Counted from the stretch's first letter, positions 50,758-60,103 are shown. The stretch: DNA of 64,000 nt from Sphingorhabdus sp. M41 (GCF_001586275.1 NZ_CP014545.1:2072501-2136500); one strand, 5' to 3'. Numbers and translations: made by a program. The notes: generated by a model from the sequence alone, not told the origin.

Positions 50758-52890
50758 CTAGACTACGGAGCGGTCGCCCGAAGGCATCCATTCATCCAGA
50801 ATTGCCAGGAGCTGAACCAAGTTGAGCGGCTTCGACAGATGGGCCTGCATACCGGCAGATAGCGCATCTTCTATATCCTGGTCATATGCATTGGCGGTCA
50901 TGGCAATGATCGGCAGGGACTCGGCCGAAAATCCGCGTGCACGAATTTGTCTTGTCGCCTCAATACCGTCGAGCTTAGGCATCTGAATATCCATCAGCAC
51001 AAGTTCGAACGGCTGTTCTGAGTTATGCGCCTCCTCGACGACCGCGAGCGCTTCGATTCCATTTCGGGCCATTACACATTCATGCCCGTATTTGTCCAAC
51101 ACGGCTTCTATAAGTCCCTGATTTATCTGATTGTCTTCTGCCACCAGGATTTTTCTACCGGCCGACAAAACGCTTTGCTCAATTTCTGCATCCAACTGAT
51201 TTACAATTGTCTCCTGACTTTCCGCCTCCATCGACCGAACCGGAAGCGTGACGAAAAAAGTCGTGCCTTTGCCGAATTCGCTTTGCAAGCTAATCGCGCC
51301 GCCCATCAAATCCGCAAGTTGGCGACTAATCGCAAGGCCCAAACCAGTACCTCCAAATTTGCGGGCAGTTGATTCGTCGGCTTGACTGAATTCGTCAAAA
51401 ATTACGGATTGCCGTTCGGGCGCGATGCCGATGCCAGTGTCAGAAATCGCCAATTCTATCAGTTCATGATTACCAAGGCCGATTTTTCTGGCTTGAACCG
51501 ACACGCCTCCCTGCTGGGTAAATTTTACGGCATTGCCGATGAGGTTTGAGAGAATCTGACGTATGCGCAACTGATCGCCCAGAAATTTTTGCGGCAATGA
51601 ATCATCATATTCCGATTCCAGTTTCAGACCTTTTTGAGCTGCGGCGGCTTTCATCAGCCGGACCGAACCTTCAATCGCATGCCGAATATCGATCGGCTCT
51701 TCGGCCAACGTCATCTGCCCCGCATCGATTTTCGATATATCCAATATATCATTGATCAAAGCGACCATCGAGTGGCCCGACTCAGAGATTAATTCAGCAT
51801 ATTGGCGTTGTTCGTCATCCAACTCGCTATCCAATAGCAACTGGGTAAACCCCATTACGCCATTCATCGGTGTTCGTATTTCGTGGCTCATATTGGCCAG
51901 AAAACTCGACTTGGCCTTGATCGCGGCTTTCGATGAAGCCAGTCGCATACTGGTATCCAGCTGCAAGCGCTCTGCCTGATTATCAACCCTTGCATCTCGG
52001 ATCGACACGATTGCCAGAAGCAACATTGTTACAACTGCGAGCACGCTTAGTTGAAAATTTGCATCGAAAAGTTCGAGTTTGAGGCCCCAATTCACCAACA
52101 GGCTTAGTAAAAATGGTACGCCAAGCAGAAATGGCATCATTCGCCTAGCGCTAGCGCTTCCACGGCCGTCCGCCACCAATATCGCTATCCATCCTCGATC
52201 GGGACGAGCGAGTAGAACCATTGCAAATAATATCGCAAATGCAATCGTGGTGTGGATTGCCATCGTCGTAAACAACGCCACGGCATAAAGAGAGGAAGCG
52301 CCAAAAGCATAAGCAATCAACGCCAACATTGCGATCCCGGATCCCAGCGTTGTTGAAAAATTGTAAAGATGGTCCTTGGTACTCTGGATCGGCATCCGGA
52401 GCAGCGCGGTTCCCAAAAGGAAAAAGCACAGCGAAGTCGCGATAGACATATGCTCGATTACAAAAGACGAATTTTCAGGCCAGATAGCGGCATCAATGCC
52501 GGACGACGGTGATTTCACGATAAAGGCGACATTGATTGCGGAACCGGTCATTGCCAAAAATGCGCTCAGTTGGACGACGATCGTTGAAAACCGTTGCCTA
52601 GGGTAGATCGACCAAAGGAGAATGGATGCAGAACACAACGCGAAAAGAAATGCGGTGCTTGGCACCATGGCAGCAAATGAAGGGTGGAGGCTCGTAAGCT
52701 CCTTTATGCCCCTGCCCCAACCGAAGACAAGAACCGAAAGTGTCGTTAACAGCACCAGGAGCGGAGGCGCAACTTTCCAGATCCAATTGGTTAGAATTGT
52801 GCCGTGGAAAAGAGTGGTTTGACCGTTCTCAATTTTATTTTGTAGAGGAAGTGCTTCATTTTCCGCTATTTCACTGAAAACCTGAGGCAC
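50758..52890 (-). CDS. Hybrid histidine kinase with multi-helix membrane sensor
   Basis: 710 residues. About eight membrane helices in the first 300 residues form the sensor. HisKA has [19 protein letters not shown] at about 330-350, HATPase has [11 protein letters not shown] and [14 protein letters not shown], and the C-terminal receiver has [13 protein letters not shown] and [13 protein letters not shown]. No Hpt domain is present. The downstream partner could be the REC-Hpt protein encoded at 56389-57174. The upstream gap contains a large inverted repeat. Confidence 0.88.
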   Translation of the reverse strand: MPQVFSEIAENEALPLQNKIENGQTTLFHGTILTNWIWKVAPPLLVLLTTLSVLVFGWGRGIKELTSLHPSFAAMVPSTAFLFALCSASILLWSIYPRQRFSTIVVQLSAFLAMTGSAINVAFIVKSPSSGIDAAIWPENSSFVIEHMSIATSLCFFLLGTALLRMPIQSTKDHLYNFSTTLGSGIAMLALIAYAFGASSLYAVALFTTMAIHTTIAFAILFAMVLLARPDRGWIAILVADGRGSASARRMMPFLLGVPFLLSLLVNWGLKLELFDANFQLSVLAVVTMLLLAIVSIRDARVDNQAERLQLDTSMRLASSKAAIKAKSSFLANMSHEIRTPMNGVMGFTQLLLDSELDDEQRQYAELISESGHSMVALINDILDISKIDAGQMTLAEEPIDIRHAIEGSVRLMKAAAAQKGLKLESEYDDSLPQKFLGDQLRIRQILSNLIGNAVKFTQQGGVSVQARKIGLGNHELIELAISDTGIGIAPERQSVIFDEFSQADESTARKFGGTGLGLAISRQLADLMGGAISLQSEFGKGTTFFVTLPVRSMEAESQETIVNQLDAEIEQSVLSAGRKILVAEDNQINQGLIEAVLDKYGHECVMARNGIEALAVVEEAHNSEQPFELVLMDIQMPKLDGIEATRQIRARGFSAESLPIIAMTANAYDQDIEDALSAGMQAHLSKPLNLVQLLAILDEWMPSGDRSVV

Positions 52891-53230
52891 CTTTTTATCC
52901 TTTTATAATCTGGACCAAAAAGGACAGACACCTAAGTTGACCTAGCATATTTAAGTTACGGCTCAAATTGGTAAACTTAAATATTAGGGGCCATTGCTAA
53001 TTTACCATTTCGCAGATCTATTGAAGCAATCCTGACCTGCGATGTCTTTTCTTTCATTCCAAAACTAAAAGCGGTTATTCAGTCAATGAACACCTCCGCA
53101 AAGGTTGTATGGATTACAAACCCAATCGCTTGTTCAGGGCATTGCGATATTGGTCGTCTACACAGATGATACCGATTTTCGGATTGCCAGTTCTAGCCTG
53201 CTATCGTTTCATATGCTGAATATCAGAATG
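52891..53230. other. Gap upstream of the first hybrid kinase, 340 bases
   Basis: No gene. Contains the inverted repeat 52947-52984 and, nearer the kinase start, a further TAAGTT direct repeat unit (52933-52938). A short frame here resembling the end of a receiver (IICVDDQYRNALNKRL) has no start and is probably chance. Confidence 0.45.
52947..52984. repeat. 11-base perfect inverted repeat upstream of hybrid kinase
   Basis: ATATTTAAGTT (52947-52957) and AACTTAAATAT (52974-52984) are exact complements separated by 16 bases. An additional CTAAGTT lies 20 bases before the left arm. The spacing of about two helical turns suits a dimeric regulator. It lies 57 to 94 bases upstream of the kinase start. 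Confidence 0.6.
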
Positions 53231-55573
53231 TTATTTAGCTTCATTCGGGACGGTCTGGACTTGAACAGCATCTTCGTTCACCCAATCAAGCACTGCTTCC
53301 CGCAAACCTTCAATGGAAATGGGTTTCGCAAGATGCGCTTGCATTCCGGCCTCAATGCAACGTTCTACATCTTGTTCGAACGCATTAGCAGTAAGCGCTA
53401 TGATAGGAAGCATTTGTCCATCGATGCCTTGTTCTCGCACCATTTGTGCAGCTTTGATACCATCTACATAGGGCATCTGCAAATCCATCAATACCAGATC
53501 ATATTGATTTTCCGCTAGGGCAGCTTTTCTGATCATCGCAACCGCCTCGGCACCATCGACTGCAAGTTCAAATTCATAACCCAGCCGGTTCAGCATTTCT
53601 CCAATCAACACCTGATTTACATCATGATCTTCCGCTACCAAGATACGTATAGCACCCCCTGCATTTTCGCTATGTGGCTGCGGCTGGGTCGGAAATTTGA
53701 TCAGATTTTCAGATGCCCCCTTTTCGAGTCTGGCTACAGGTATTTCCAAGGTGAATTTCGAACCGCGCCCGACTTGACTTTCCAATTGAATCGAGCCCCC
53801 CATAAGCTCAACCAATTGCCTGCTGATCGTCAGGCCCAATCCGCTGCCGCCATGTTTTCTTGCTGTTGAATCGTCCTCTTGGATAAACGGTTCAAAAATT
53901 GCCTCCTGCCGATCCGAAGCAATACCTAACCCGGTATCGGCGACCGATATCGTCAGTTCCGATTGTTGACAATCAACTTGCCCGGATGGACCCAATTCTC
54001 TGAATTTTGCCGATATGGTAATATAGCCGGTTTCTGTAAATTTGATGGCATTGGCCAATAGATTCATCACAACCTGACGCATCCGGTAACCATCCACCTC
54101 AATCCACACCGGCAAATCTCTGTCCACCTCGACCAAGATCGTCAGATTCTTTTCTTCCGCATTCGGGGAAAAAATCTTTACGCAACTATTTAGCAAATCT
54201 CGCACGTCAAAGGGTTCCGGTGTGATTGTCATCGAGCCGGAATCCACTTTGGAAATATCCAAAATGTCGTTGAGCAGAGTCATCATCGCTGAACCGGAGT
54301 CAGATATCAGCCTAACATATTTCTTTTGTGTTTCGTTCAGCGTGCCATCGTCCAACAATTGGGTAAAGCCTATAACGCCGTTCATTGGTGTTCGAATCTC
54401 GTGGCTCATGTTGGCAAGGAATTTCGACTTGGCACCAGTCGCAGCTTCGGCGACTTCCAAAGCACTGACGATCTCCTTTTCCTTGTCGACAAGTATTTTG
54501 GTTTTGTTTGCAACCTCTTGCTTTACATAGGATTCACGACGAGCAAAGAAAATCACGAGAGTGACGAAGGCGAGCATCAGCGCCAATCCGCCAATCAGAA
54601 CAAACTTGGGCTCCTGCGTTCCAACACTGCTTTCGAATTCCGGTGTGCTGTGCCACGAAACAGTCCATTCCTGCCCCATGATCGGCAAGACCTTTGTTAC
54701 CGAATATTGAGCTGACCGCGATGCGATGGATTCTGGCCCATTCTCGAAAATCAATTCGGATTCACTGGTGGATTTTCCATCATGAACGGTGATACTGAAA
54801 TTTTTACCTTGGCTGGCCGTCAGATCCTGCATAAAACGTGACGCGATAAATGGTGCGTATATCCAGCCCCGAAATGCGGCGCGGCGCTGTGATACAGTTT
54901 CCAGCGGCCACCTTGGCTGGTACATTGGCCGAAGCAGCAGAAACCCTGCACTTTTCTCATGGTCTTGCACCAAGAATATTCGCTTTGTGATGGTTGCCTT
55001 TCCGGAATCTCTCGCCGCTTGTGCGGCCGCCCGACGATTGGCTTCAAAGCCAATATCCAGACCTACGGCTTCGCTGTTTTTTGAGTTTGGTTCAATATAG
55101 ACAATCGGCAGGATTTCCGACCATTGTGTTCTGGGATGCACAGCGAAATCCTTGACGCCGCGGGACCGAACATCCTCCACATATTCGCGTTCCTGTGAAC
55201 GCAATACTTGCTCGATAAAACCAATTCCATTGATGCCGGGCAATGTTTCTTCGATCTTGAGTATGTCAACGAAAGTCTTCCAATCGTCTGTCGTCACCAG
55301 ATCCGACGCCGCGAACAGGGCAGCACCGCTGTCCAGCGATTGTCGATAGGATTCTATTCTATGAATAAGCGCCTGCTCATTATCTTTGGACAAAGTCTCA
55401 AAGGCTGCATGATTCCGCTCATATGTCGTTGTCTTGGTCAAGAGCCACGAAAAAATCGTGACACCTAGCAATATGGTGACACCCAAAACCAATGTGATGC
55501 CGGCCGTTAAGTCGACTGGAAAAAACTCATTGTATTTCAGTTTACGACGGATCCGTTTCAAAAAGGGTGTCAT
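53231..55573 (-). CDS. CHASE-domain hybrid histidine kinase
   Basis: 780 residues. Two membrane helices (about 22-45 and 325-345) flank a periplasmic CHASE-type sensor with LPGINGIGFIEQVLRSQE, FAVHPRT and IVYIEPNSKNSEAVGLDIG. HisKA has [19 protein letters not shown], HATPase has DTGLGIASDRQE and GGSGLGLTISRQLVELM, and the receiver has ILVAEDHDVNQVLIGEML and LVLMDLQMPYVDG. No Hpt domain. CHASE domains often bind small ligands such as cytokinins or adenine derivatives. It overlaps the lone receiver gene by ATGA. Confidence 0.9.
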   Translation of the reverse strand: MTPFLKRIRRKLKYNEFFPVDLTAGITLVLGVTILLGVTIFSWLLTKTTTYERNHAAFETLSKDNEQALIHRIESYRQSLDSGAALFAASDLVTTDDWKTFVDILKIEETLPGINGIGFIEQVLRSQEREYVEDVRSRGVKDFAVHPRTQWSEILPIVYIEPNSKNSEAVGLDIGFEANRRAAAQAARDSGKATITKRIFLVQDHEKSAGFLLLRPMYQPRWPLETVSQRRAAFRGWIYAPFIASRFMQDLTASQGKNFSITVHDGKSTSESELIFENGPESIASRSAQYSVTKVLPIMGQEWTVSWHSTPEFESSVGTQEPKFVLIGGLALMLAFVTLVIFFARRESYVKQEVANKTKILVDKEKEIVSALEVAEAATGAKSKFLANMSHEIRTPMNGVIGFTQLLDDGTLNETQKKYVRLISDSGSAMMTLLNDILDISKVDSGSMTITPEPFDVRDLLNSCVKIFSPNAEEKNLTILVEVDRDLPVWIEVDGYRMRQVVMNLLANAIKFTETGYITISAKFRELGPSGQVDCQQSELTISVADTGLGIASDRQEAIFEPFIQEDDSTARKHGGSGLGLTISRQLVELMGGSIQLESQVGRGSKFTLEIPVARLEKGASENLIKFPTQPQPHSENAGGAIRILVAEDHDVNQVLIGEMLNRLGYEFELAVDGAEAVAMIRKAALAENQYDLVLMDLQMPYVDGIKAAQMVREQGIDGQMLPIIALTANAFEQDVERCIEAGMQAHLAKPISIEGLREAVLDWVNEDAVQVQTVPNEAK

Positions 55574-55968
55574 AAACCTGTCCCAACTCTTTGCGTCGAT
55601 TCCCGCGGACCCAATAATGAAGAGATGCGGTCGGCCAGATCTTGCGGCAGAAAGGGTTTCGCCATATAATCTGCAGCCCCTCCGCGGAAGGCCTCTGCCA
55701 TGGCATTTTCACCGGTTAGACTGGTCAGCACCAACACCGGGATTGCCGAGGTTCTCGCCTGCCTCTTGAGAACGGGCAGGACTTCCGGGCCTCTTAATCC
55801 AGGCATGCGGTTATCTAAAATGATGAGGTCCGGCCGTGTTCTGAGGGCGGCGGACAGTACACTATATCCATTGTCCACTACGGTAACCCTGTGACCGCAA
55901 GATTCAAGTTTATGATGCACCAAATCGCCAAGTAGCGCATCGTCATCTGCAAAAAGGATAGTCGCCAA
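55570..55968 (-). CDS. Single-domain response regulator
   Basis: 132 residues, receiver only. It has ILFADDDALLGDL, the phospho-acceptor in LIILDNRMPGLRG, VLVLTSLTGENAM and the conserved Lys in MAKPFLPQDLA. The TGA stop overlaps the start of the CHASE kinase (ATGA), so the two are made together. A stand-alone receiver without output domain probably acts as phosphate sink or shuttle. Confidence 0.9.
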   Translation of the reverse strand: MATILFADDDALLGDLVHHKLESCGHRVTVVDNGYSVLSAALRTRPDLIILDNRMPGLRGPEVLPVLKRQARTSAIPVLVLTSLTGENAMAEAFRGGAADYMAKPFLPQDLADRISSLLGPRESTQRVGTGL

Positions 55969-56388
55969 TTTCAGTTCCTTTGCGGTTGAATTTCTCGCCT
56001 CACTCGGCCCGAGAAAATGAAACAGAAGTTTGGGTCAAACCGGTCCTGCACATGTCTCGATGTAATTACGGATTGATCACATGAAAATTAATCAATATGC
56101 TCCCAATAAAAATGGCGACAACGAACATTCCGCCTAGAATATTTTGGATTTCCGGGACTCTCGGTTGATAATTATATCCAGTCATCGGGCTGCCCCCTCT
56201 TGATTCCAAGGTAGAAATTCGGTGTCTGCAACTTCATAAACCGATCATTGGATTTACCGCCCCCATCGGCTGTGATGAACTTTAACCCTTAACTGCGGGC
56301 CATAATTGCCGTCTTTCATCTTGGTTCAATTGAGGTGCCGACTGACTTTGAAGCTGGATTGGTAAGAGCCAAAAAGAAAGAGAATAGC
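55969..56388. other. Divergent regulatory gap with a small ORF
   Basis: 420 bases between the receiver gene (minus) and the REC-Hpt gene (plus). It contains one well-supported small membrane ORF (56066-56185, minus). Near 56285 there is TTTAACCCTTAAC, two TTAA elements too close for a full CtrA site. Confidence 0.5.
56066..56185 (-). CDS. 39-residue single-helix membrane peptide
   Basis: ATG 56185 follows a strong ribosome site, AGAGGGGGC, about six to fourteen bases upstream. The peptide begins MTGYNYQPRVPEIQNILGG and has one membrane helix (MFVVAIFIGSILINF) and a short tail ending in HVINP. It lies upstream of the lone receiver and CHASE kinase on the same strand. No known family. A small membrane peptide in front of a kinase operon could act as regulator or cofactor of that kinase; this is inference. 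Confidence 0.55.
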   Translation of the reverse strand: MTGYNYQPRVPEIQNILGGMFVVAIFIGSILINFHVINP

Positions 56389-57174
56389 ATGAAGCAGAAT
56401 CAGGGCATGAACCGCGCTAACGCACAAGCGCAACTTCAATGTCAAAATAATGCGTCCAATTCATCCACTGCCAAGGCTCGCCTGTTGTTGGTGGAAGATC
56501 ACGATGTGAACCAAATTCTCATTCAGGCTATGACCAAGCGACTGGGCTACGAAACCGAACTGGCTTCTGATGGGACCGAGGCTGTAGCCCAAATATCTCA
56601 ATCAATATCCAACGACAAGCCGTTCGATCTTGTACTGATGGATATCCAGATGCCTTTTATGGACGGATATGAAGCGACTCGCATCATCCGAACAAGCGGA
56701 ATATCTGAAGAAATTCTTCCGATAATCGCAATCACCGCAAATGCGTATGGAGATGATATTCGCAATTGCCTAGAGGCCGGAATGCAAGCCCATATTGCCA
56801 AACCTGTCGATATCTCAATCCTTGAATCTGTCTTGAAGCACTGGATCAAACCTAAGCAACCGGACGACAATAGTTCAGCGGCAAAAGAGGCCAAAAGCGA
56901 ACTATCTGAAGATTTGGTGAAACGTTTTCGATTGCGCAAGGAGGAAACGATCAGCGCTGTTATTGGCCTTGTCAGAAAAGGCACGTTTTCGGAAGGTGAA
57001 ATCCGGAAAATTCAAGATGAACTGCATAAGTTGGCCGGCACCGCTGCTATGTTTGGTGAAGCTGAATTGGGCGAACAAGCCAAGCTGCTCGAGGATGGGT
57101 TAAGCGAGTGGCAAATAGAGGAATTCCCCCAGAAAATGCAGAATGCACTGCATGATTTTCTCAAAGCTGCATGA
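56389..57174 (+). CDS. Receiver-Hpt phosphorelay protein
   Basis: 261 residues from ATG 56389 (AAAGAGA upstream; the frame opens at GTG 56335). The receiver has LLLVEDHDVNQ and phospho-acceptor Asp85 in [13 protein letters not shown], with Lys138 in HIAKPV. A linker leads to a C-terminal Hpt domain with the phospho-histidine His213 in DELHKLAGTAAMFGEAEL. The receiver closely resembles those of the two hybrid kinases, which lack Hpt domains, so this protein is a plausible shared phosphotransfer hub. It is divergent from the kinase operon. Confidence 0.88.
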   Translation: MKQNQGMNRANAQAQLQCQNNASNSSTAKARLLLVEDHDVNQILIQAMTKRLGYETELASDGTEAVAQISQSISNDKPFDLVLMDIQMPFMDGYEATRIIRTSGISEEILPIIAITANAYGDDIRNCLEAGMQAHIAKPVDISILESVLKHWIKPKQPDDNSSAAKEAKSELSEDLVKRFRLRKEETISAVIGLVRKGTFSEGEIRKIQDELHKLAGTAAMFGEAELGEQAKLLEDGLSEWQIEEFPQKMQNALHDFLKAA

Positions 57175-57537
57175 GAATATCGCTGCTCGCATAGCTCCAA
57201 TTGTTTCTGCGGTACACAGGTGGTTACAAACGAGGGTTAAGCCGTCAGTGTGCCAGCATGTGCATCATAGGACAATCTTGCTGTGATTGGCGCGCAACTA
57301 TCCCAGTCCAATTGATTGCCTGAATCGAAAACTATTTCCGGCACGCCACGCCGACGGCGCCGGCAACCGCCTCTGGTGATAATTTGTCCGCCAGCCATCT
57401 GGCCAGGAAAATCGTTCCAACGACCACGCTGGCGCAACTGACAACCTAGCGTATACGCCCACCTCAGGCGGGAGACCTAGCGTCGCAATGGGAGCTGCTG
57501 TTCCCATTCAAAAATTTTTAAATGGAAAATAGCGGAA
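57175..57537. other. Gap with a possible gene remnant, next to tRNA-Arg
   Basis: 363 bases with no intact gene. The minus strand carries a frame from about 57475 to 57237 that looks like protein but has no proper start (listed separately). No attachment-site repeat of the tRNA 3' end was seen. Confidence 0.4.
57237..57475 (-). pseudogene. Possible 5'-truncated coding remnant downstream of tRNA-Arg
   Basis: The frame reads LRWAYTLGCQLRQRGRWNDF, then PGQMAGGQIITRGG, and VFDSGNQLDWDSCAPITARL to a TAA stop. The sequence has real-protein character, but an in-frame stop lies just upstream and the only start is TTG 57437. Function not recognised. Position immediately beyond the 3' end of a tRNA gene is typical for remnants of integrated elements. 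Confidence 0.35.
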
Positions 57538-57614
57538 TGGTGCGCCCGACAGGATTCGAACCTGTGGCCCCCAGATTAGGAATCTGATGCTCTATCCGAC
57601 TGAGCTACGGGCGC
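57538..57614 (-). tRNA. tRNA-Arg (anticodon CCT)
   Basis: Seventy-seven bases including an encoded CCA (57538-57540). The acceptor stem GCGCCCG pairs with CGGGCGC. The D-arm contains AGCTCAGTCGGATAGAGC, the anticodon loop is TTCCTAA with CCT in the centre, and the T-loop reads GGTTCGAATCC. All stems pair normally. It reads AGG arginine codons. Confidence 0.97.
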
Positions 57615-57658
57615 ATTAAGTTTGCGCGTTTAGCCCCAAAGGCAAGAGCATGCCAGAA

Positions 57659-58153
57659 TCAATTTTTGGATTCAGGAGGTAGAACCGGAAGAGGCAGAGG
57701 CAATGCCGCGATGCCCTCTTCCACCAGATCGGCCACTTCTTCCTGCGACGCAGTGCCGTGAATTGGCTTTTCATCCGCCTCCCCATAATGGATATCACGG
57801 GCCCGGTCGGCAAATTTGTCGCCCACCCATTCGGAATTGGCCAGCATCTTCTCTTGTACCTTTGCCAGCTTGCCAAGCATTTCCTTATATTCAGCTGGCA
57901 CAACCTCACTGTTGCTCACCGGCTTGGTTACCTCGGGCGCAGTTCGATCATCCGTTGGCTTCATTGCAGCCTGCTGCTGATTTCCTTTTCTGCCCAAATT
58001 GGGCGCCATGACAGCCTTGGCGATATTGGTGCTGCCACAAATGGGGCACTCCAGTAATCCGCGATCCTGCTGCTCCGCATAATCTTTCGAGGATCCGAAC
58101 CAACCCTCGAACCGATGCTCCCCCTTCACGCATATCAAGTCGAAGATTATCAT
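57659..58153 (-). CDS. DUF1178 family protein
   Basis: 164 residues from ATG 58153 (MIIFDLICVKGEHRFEGWFG), the typical start of the family; an open frame further 5' overlaps the nitrilase gene. A zinc-ribbon-like CPICGSTNIAKAVMAPN follows at about residues 37-53. The C-terminal half contains ADRARDIHYGEADEKPIHGT, also conserved. Function unknown, possibly a cofactor-binding or regulatory protein. The start overlaps the nitrilase stop (ATGA), a widespread association in alphaproteobacteria. Confidence 0.92.
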   Translation of the reverse strand: MIIFDLICVKGEHRFEGWFGSSKDYAEQQDRGLLECPICGSTNIAKAVMAPNLGRKGNQQQAAMKPTDDRTAPEVTKPVSNSEVVPAEYKEMLGKLAKVQEKMLANSEWVGDKFADRARDIHYGEADEKPIHGTASQEEVADLVEEGIAALPLPLPVLPPESKN

Positions 58154-58983
58154 CTCATGTTCACCGGTGGTTCGAAATTCCTGCGGTTTGCAACAGCAGG
58201 AACCCTGGAACGTACCTCCGCCACTTTGCCCAGATCGAGGTCGCAAAAATCAAGCCCGGCTTCCTCACCCATATCAAGCAATATTTCGCCCCAGGGATCA
58301 ATCACCATCGAGTGGCCATAGGTCGAACGGCCGTCCTCATGCTGTCCACATTGCCCAGCCGCCACGACAAAGGCACCAGCTTCGATCGCACGAGCTCTCA
58401 ACAATATTTCCCAATGAGCCTTTCCCGTCGGAACAGTAAATGCTGCCGGAACGGCCAATATGTCTGCACCGGCATTGGTCAATGCTTCGTATAGCCCTGG
58501 AAAGCGAACATCATAACAAATCGACAACCCCAGCGTTGCATCGGGGATCGACGCCACGACCGCATTGTGACCGCCTACATAAGCAGAGGATTCGCGAAGC
58601 GTTTCATCAGTACTCAGATCAACATCAAATAAATGAATCTTGTCATAGCGCGCGGTAATTTCCCCGTCGGGATTGATCAGATAGGAGCGGTTAAGCCATT
58701 TCTCGCCTGAATCGCCTGAGGCTTTTATGGCCAGAGAACCAAGATGTACCCATATCCTCGACTTCCTGGCTTGCGAACGAGCGGTCGACAGAAGGACATC
58801 ATCTTCTTCCGTCCTGATCATTTCGGCCGCGCGCAACCGATTTCGATCGAGCAACCCCGTCATCTCTGGCGTAAAGATCATGGCGGCTCCGCCGCTCGCA
58901 GCCTCAACAGCGAGCGAGCGAAATTGTCTGGCATTTTCCTCAGGATCAATGCCGCTACACATCTGGGCGAGCGCAATTTTCAA
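58150..58983 (-). CDS. Carbon-nitrogen hydrolase (Nit1/YafV/deaminated glutathione amidase type)
   Basis: 277 residues. The nitrilase triad is visible: Glu in IFTPEMTG, Lys in ARYDKIHLFDVDLS and Cys in GLSICYDVRFPGLY. The latter motif, with the following TNAGADILAVPAAF, is that of the Nit1/NitFhit-like group that hydrolyses deaminated glutathione or omega-amides. No signal peptide. It follows glutaredoxin, with a few bases between, and precedes DUF1178 in a coupled operon, suggesting thiol repair or metabolism. Confidence 0.9.
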   Translation of the reverse strand: MKIALAQMCSGIDPEENARQFRSLAVEAASGGAAMIFTPEMTGLLDRNRLRAAEMIRTEEDDVLLSTARSQARKSRIWVHLGSLAIKASGDSGEKWLNRSYLINPDGEITARYDKIHLFDVDLSTDETLRESSAYVGGHNAVVASIPDATLGLSICYDVRFPGLYEALTNAGADILAVPAAFTVPTGKAHWEILLRARAIEAGAFVVAAGQCGQHEDGRSTYGHSMVIDPWGEILLDMGEEAGLDFCDLDLGKVAEVRSRVPAVANRRNFEPPVNMR

Positions 58984-58989
58984 AACAGA

Positions 58990-59247
58990 TCAACTCGCCA
59001 AAAGTGCATCGAGCTCGCCGGACCGGTCCAAGGCGGACAAATCGTCCGAACCTCCAATATGGCGGTCATCGATAAATATCTGCGGAACAGTCGTCCGGCC
59101 ACCTGAGCGCTGGATCATTTCTTCACGTTTTTCACCGCCCATGGTGATGTCTGTCTCTTCGAAACTTACATTCTTTTTTTCAAGCAAGGCCTTTGCCCGA
59201 AAGCAGAAACCGCAGGTAAATTTTGTATATATTTCAATTTTCGACAT
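58990..59247 (-). CDS. grxC: Glutaredoxin 3
   Basis: 85 residues, full-length. The redox site is CGFCFRAK at about residues 12-19 (Cys-x-x-Cys), followed by GGRTTVPQIFIDDRHIGGSDD, the cis-Pro and glutathione-binding loop. Cytoplasmic dithiol glutaredoxin that uses glutathione to reduce disulfides. The typical CPYC is CGFC here. Forms an operon with the nitrilase and DUF1178 genes. Confidence 0.95.
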   Translation of the reverse strand: MSKIEIYTKFTCGFCFRAKALLEKKNVSFEETDITMGGEKREEMIQRSGGRTTVPQIFIDDRHIGGSDDLSALDRSGELDALLAS

Positions 59248-59325
59248 ATTTCGATCTTTCTACCATTATTCCGCAAATGGGCTGCCAGCGGTTTAATTTC
59301 AAGCGAGCGCTAACTGTTCCAGACT

Positions 59326-60063
59326 CTAGCCATTTTCGAAATCGCTTATAACTCTTGCCCAGCAGAAAACGAGCACTTGTTCCGCTCCAGCTTTTTTGAG
59401 CAAGCGGGCACAGGCATTGCTGGTCGATCCGCTGGTGTATACATCGTCGACCAGCAGGACGGACTTGCCCGCGATGGCCAGCCGCGCATCGGCCCGAAGT
59501 GCGAACGCCGTATCGACGGTTTTTCTCCGTTGTGTGCCGCTCATTCCTCTCAATAGAGGGGTAGGCTTGTGGCGAAAAATGACATCATGGTTCATCCCGA
59601 TACCAGCGCTCCGGCTAAGTTCTCTGCCAATCAGAACCGACTGGTTGAACCCGCGAAGCCACAGGCGAGAGCGATGGAGCGGTACTGGAACAATGACCGA
59701 ATTTTCGGAACATTCGGCAGCGAATTTTTGAAGATGTTCTGCGATCAATATTGCAAGCCCCAATCTGGTGCCGTATTTCAGACGCATCGCGATCAACGCA
59801 CTTTGATCATCATAACGCACCACGGCCCGGACCCCATCATGGGAAGGCGGGTCCGCAAGACATTTCACACAAAGACTATCATCGGCACGATCATAAGCAA
59901 ACGGGAGTCCGCAACCGGCACACCACGGCCTTGCGAGGAAATCCAGTCCTTGCCAGCAAGACAGGCAGAAGCGGTTATCTGCGTCCACCGTAACCCCGCA
60001 TATCGGACATCTTGGCGGCAAGGCAAAATCTAGAAGAGGTTTAAACAAGGCTCGCAACGGCAT
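59326..60063 (-). CDS. ComF family protein (phosphoribosyltransferase-like)
   Basis: 245 residues from ATG 60063. The N-terminal region has zinc-ribbon cysteines (PPRCPICG, CLSCWQGL, CAGCGLPF and CVKCLADPP), and the C-terminal PRTase-like domain shows IVPVPLHRSRLWLRGFNQS and the PRPP loop VLLVDDVYTSGSTSNAC. ComF homologs are linked to DNA uptake in competent bacteria, but in alphaproteobacteria the role is uncertain. It is followed by the grxC group and divergent from a methyltransferase gene. Confidence 0.92.
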   Translation of the reverse strand: MPLRALFKPLLDFALPPRCPICGVTVDADNRFCLSCWQGLDFLARPWCAGCGLPFAYDRADDSLCVKCLADPPSHDGVRAVVRYDDQSALIAMRLKYGTRLGLAILIAEHLQKFAAECSENSVIVPVPLHRSRLWLRGFNQSVLIGRELSRSAGIGMNHDVIFRHKPTPLLRGMSGTQRRKTVDTAFALRADARLAIAGKSVLLVDDVYTSGSTSNACARLLKKAGAEQVLVFCWARVISDFENG

Positions 60064-60103
60064 TTGATCTTTTTGTCCAGCGCTCCTAAAGCCGCAAGAC
60101 CCT

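Noticed and set aside
53100-53225. Short minus-strand frame resembling a receiver end (IICVDDQYRNALNKRL)
   Set aside because: No start codon, an in-frame stop 15 codons upstream and only a vague resemblance.
53105-53518. Plus-strand ORF of 137 codons near the end of the CHASE kinase gene
   Set aside because: Mostly antisense to the receiver domain of the kinase, with no ribosome site or domain.
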